This document shows, in pieces, positions 62,287 through 64,000 of a DNA stretch of 64,000 nucleotides. Under the pieces are notes generated by a model. It saw nothing but the letters and a program-made list of their open reading frames with translations. It searched no databases and was not told the DNA's origin. Origin of the DNA: Vibrio splendidus 12E03 (lineage in GTDB: Bacteria > Pseudomonadota > Gammaproteobacteria > Enterobacterales > Vibrionaceae); NCBI RefSeq assembly GCF_000272105.2, contig NZ_AJZD02000313.1:28931-92930 (forward strand). Direction: 5' to 3'. Both the position numbers and the translations under genes were made by a program. Position 1 is the stretch's first letter; each line of letters opens with the position of its first letter.

Positions 62287-64000
62287 TTAAGCAGCATCAT
62301 TTTTTATCAGCTCTCCCAGCACGGCTAGGTCATTACCTAGGTCAACCGAACCACCTAGTTCAGTCGCAATCCCCTCAACAACGATAGTTTGGACATCATC
62401 CCCTCCATTGATTGGAATGGACAACGCGATATCTTCTCCGTCGACAGAGACCTCAATCGCATCAAGTAGCTCGGCCATTTGAGTCTCATCTTGAGGGTCT
62501 TCGACCAAATCATTGAGGTCAATCAGATCCCCAGAACCACCTGTATAAAGCTCGAAATCTTTAATAATATCAGTACCGTTGTCGAGCGCAGAGTCTAGCC
62601 AAGTGAAAATGTTGTTTCCGCTATCTCCAATCAGCAGATCGTTGCCTGACTCCGCATACAAAGGTTCATTACTCGCAGCACTAATAACGTTATATTGCTG
62701 CGGTTCTTCGATATCTATGGTGACCGTCTCTAACGTGCTTTCTGCACCATTAGAGTCGACCGCGACATAATCAAACTGCGGGTCTTCGGTTACTGCCTCG
62801 TTACCTTGGACATAGCGTAACTCCCAACTGCCCCCTGTCGATGACAGCTCCATCCCAACAATCGGATTGTCTGGTGAAGAATAACTAAAATCATACAGAA
62901 TTTGGCTATTCCCCGTATCTCCTGGATCTTTTTGATATTGCTCCGTCTGAGTCGTGCCATCAGCAAAGGTATAGAGCACTTCAACATAAACATTGCTATC
63001 AGTGTTAAATGAACCACCCAACCCATCTAAACCAAAGTCAACAACCTCTAATGGATTATTAGTAAAGTCGAGGACCAAGGTCTCCTGTTTGTTCATGCCT
63101 CTACCGTCTGTATCACCGATACCAAAGCCGACATGAGGTTGCTCACCTTGATACTGTTTCAACGGTTTATTATTGTTATCTTCGATCGTTAATGTAATCG
63201 TATTACCGTTATCTAGCGTAATAAGTCTCTCTGTTGGTGAAACTTCCACACCCCAATTATAGAAACCATCAACAAGCTCTGGCATATCCTCAGGATCGCC
63301 ACTAAAGCCCATTTCAAACATTTCTCCAGGCCCGGCAACGAAGCTGATATTGTTCGGAACAAACAACTCACCGTTATCAACATCAGACTGTACAATTTCT
63401 CTCGTGACGCCATTTTCGTCGGTATACAAGAGGCTGCCGTTGGTTGGCAAACTTTCGATTCGAATATTAAGTGGAATGTCGTCATGGTCATCTTCTATAT
63501 CTGAGATGTAATCAGGCATGCCGCCATCTTCAGAATCGAAGAGAATAGGTATAATCGCGTCCTCATCATTAACGACCGTAAAGCTGGTCGCTTCAGGTGC
63601 GTCATTGACACCATTGATTGTTATCTCGATAACATGCTCTACACCATCGATCGCGGTTACCACATATCTTTCAATAACCGTGTCATCATCATTCAAGTAT
63701 TGAACCGCATCGTTATCAACGACATAACTCCATGCGCCCTCTGGAGTAATCGTTAAAATACCCAAAGCAAGTGCATAAGTAGACCCAATAGGGGTAAACA
63801 CACCATTAGGTTTAAAGGCGGGCATGTCACTCGTGTCGACATCAGTAATCGTTAAAGTACCTGACACTGAAAGTTCGTTAGTATCAGGATCGACATTAAC
63901 ATCTTCCGTCACCTCACCCAGGTCAGAATCACCTTCACCAACGGTAATCTCAGATGGATCATCGGCACCATTGATGGTGATGGTCACTTCGCTTGTGGTT
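62287..64000 (-). CDS. Large type I secreted repeat adhesin, C-terminal part
   Basis: The frame is open to the window edge, so only the last ~570 residues are visible; no true start lies here. The protein is very acidic. Two VCBS/cadherin-like repeats (DVNVDPDTNELSVSGTLTITDVDTSD..., ITINGVNDAPEA) lead to a non-repetitive domain (~200-430 of the visible part). A C-terminal secretion region follows, with one RTX-like calcium nonapeptide (GNDLLIGDSGNNIFTWL) and the GTDIIKDFE pattern of VCA0849-type type I substrates. Such proteins are surface adhesins in vibrios. The secretion genes should lie further left of this gene's start, outside the window. Confidence 0.88.
   Translation of the reverse strand, partial: TTSEVTITINGADDPSEITVGEGDSDLGEVTEDVNVDPDTNELSVSGTLTITDVDTSDMPAFKPNGVFTPIGSTYALALGILTITPEGAWSYVVDNDAVQYLNDDDTVIERYVVTAIDGVEHVIEITINGVNDAPEATSFTVVNDEDAIIPILFDSEDGGMPDYISDIEDDHDDIPLNIRIESLPTNGSLLYTDENGVTREIVQSDVDNGELFVPNNISFVAGPGEMFEMGFSGDPEDMPELVDGFYNWGVEVSPTERLITLDNGNTITLTIEDNNNKPLKQYQGEQPHVGFGIGDTDGRGMNKQETLVLDFTNNPLEVVDFGLDGLGGSFNTDSNVYVEVLYTFADGTTQTEQYQKDPGDTGNSQILYDFSYSSPDNPIVGMELSSTGGSWELRYVQGNEAVTEDPQFDYVAVDSNGAESTLETVTIDIEEPQQYNVISAASNEPLYAESGNDLLIGDSGNNIFTWLDSALDNGTDIIKDFELYTGGSGDLIDLNDLVEDPQDETQMAELLDAIEVSVDGEDIALSIPINGGDDVQTIVVEGIATELGGSVDLGNDLAVLGELIKNDAA

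Noticed and set aside
1..64000. Defence islands, prophage, insertion sequences, integron or CRISPR
   Set aside because: No transposase, integrase, phage, Cas or restriction-like protein, and no regularly spaced repeats apart from the 43-bp array, which has no spacers.

Overview
The window is gammaproteobacterial and reads as Vibrio chromosome 1, probably of the Splendidus clade. The grounds are gene content and order recalled from known Vibrio and Escherichia genomes; no search was run. The order ycjX-ycjF-tyrR matches E. coli. The order pabB-nudL-sdaA also matches, except that an H-NOX/kinase pair sits inside it. The block serC / DUF945 / kinase / regulator / OMP / tfoX / HDOD and the block fabV / fadE / TetR resemble V. 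cholerae. FabV, PanP, a TfoX with a hairpin leader and a VCA0849-type secreted adhesin are typical of vibrios. No tRNA, rRNA, insertion sequence, integron, phage or CRISPR array was seen.

Layout. 1-4.4 kb holds two consecutive, divergent Hsp70-type chaperones; the first is cut by the window edge and the second carries a long C-terminal DUF3731-type domain. 4.5-10.7 kb is mostly on the minus strand: two small unknown proteins, then ycjX-ycjF-tyrR-rimJ, with a near-consensus TyrR box in a 32-bp palindrome in front of tyrR, and a small membrane protein. 10.9-21.7 kb is metabolic: class I fumarase, pabB, the NO sensor H-NOX with its hybrid kinase, nudL, the serine uptake and deamination pair sdaC-sdaA, and an aromatic amino acid permease preceded by an aromatic-rich short ORF. 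22.5-27.7 kb holds a chemoreceptor with a periplasmic CxxCH haem motif, a SulP transporter and asnS.

27.8-36.8 kb holds a small membrane protein, a MocR-type regulator, an HD-GYP gene split by a frameshift, aspC, a small outer-membrane barrel, and a CNB-CBS-DUF294 protein with a DnaQ-like exonuclease. 37-40 kb is an overlapping pair of a solute-binding protein and a diguanylate cyclase with no transporter genes beside it. 40.4-50 kb is serC, a DUF945 protein, a kinase with a receiver lacking its Asp plus its response regulator, an OMP, tfoX, an HDOD protein, lysO and a periplasmic unknown. 50-57 kb is panP, hexR, an iron-type alcohol dehydrogenase with a tail, grxA behind an OxyR-like site, and ybjL. 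57.2-62 kb is a tandem repeat, fabV, fadE and a PsrA-like TetR regulator with a likely own operator. The last 1.7 kb is the C-terminus of a large type I secreted adhesin.

Signal transduction is the main theme. The window has at least four cyclic-di-GMP, nitric-oxide or chemotaxis inputs (H-NOX/HqsK-like kinase, haem-motif MCP, binding protein/GGDEF pair, broken HD-GYP). Serine and aromatic amino acid metabolism recur (sdaC, sdaA, serC, aspC, tyrP-like permease, tyrR, pabB). Several candidate operators were read directly from the sequence and await binding tests.
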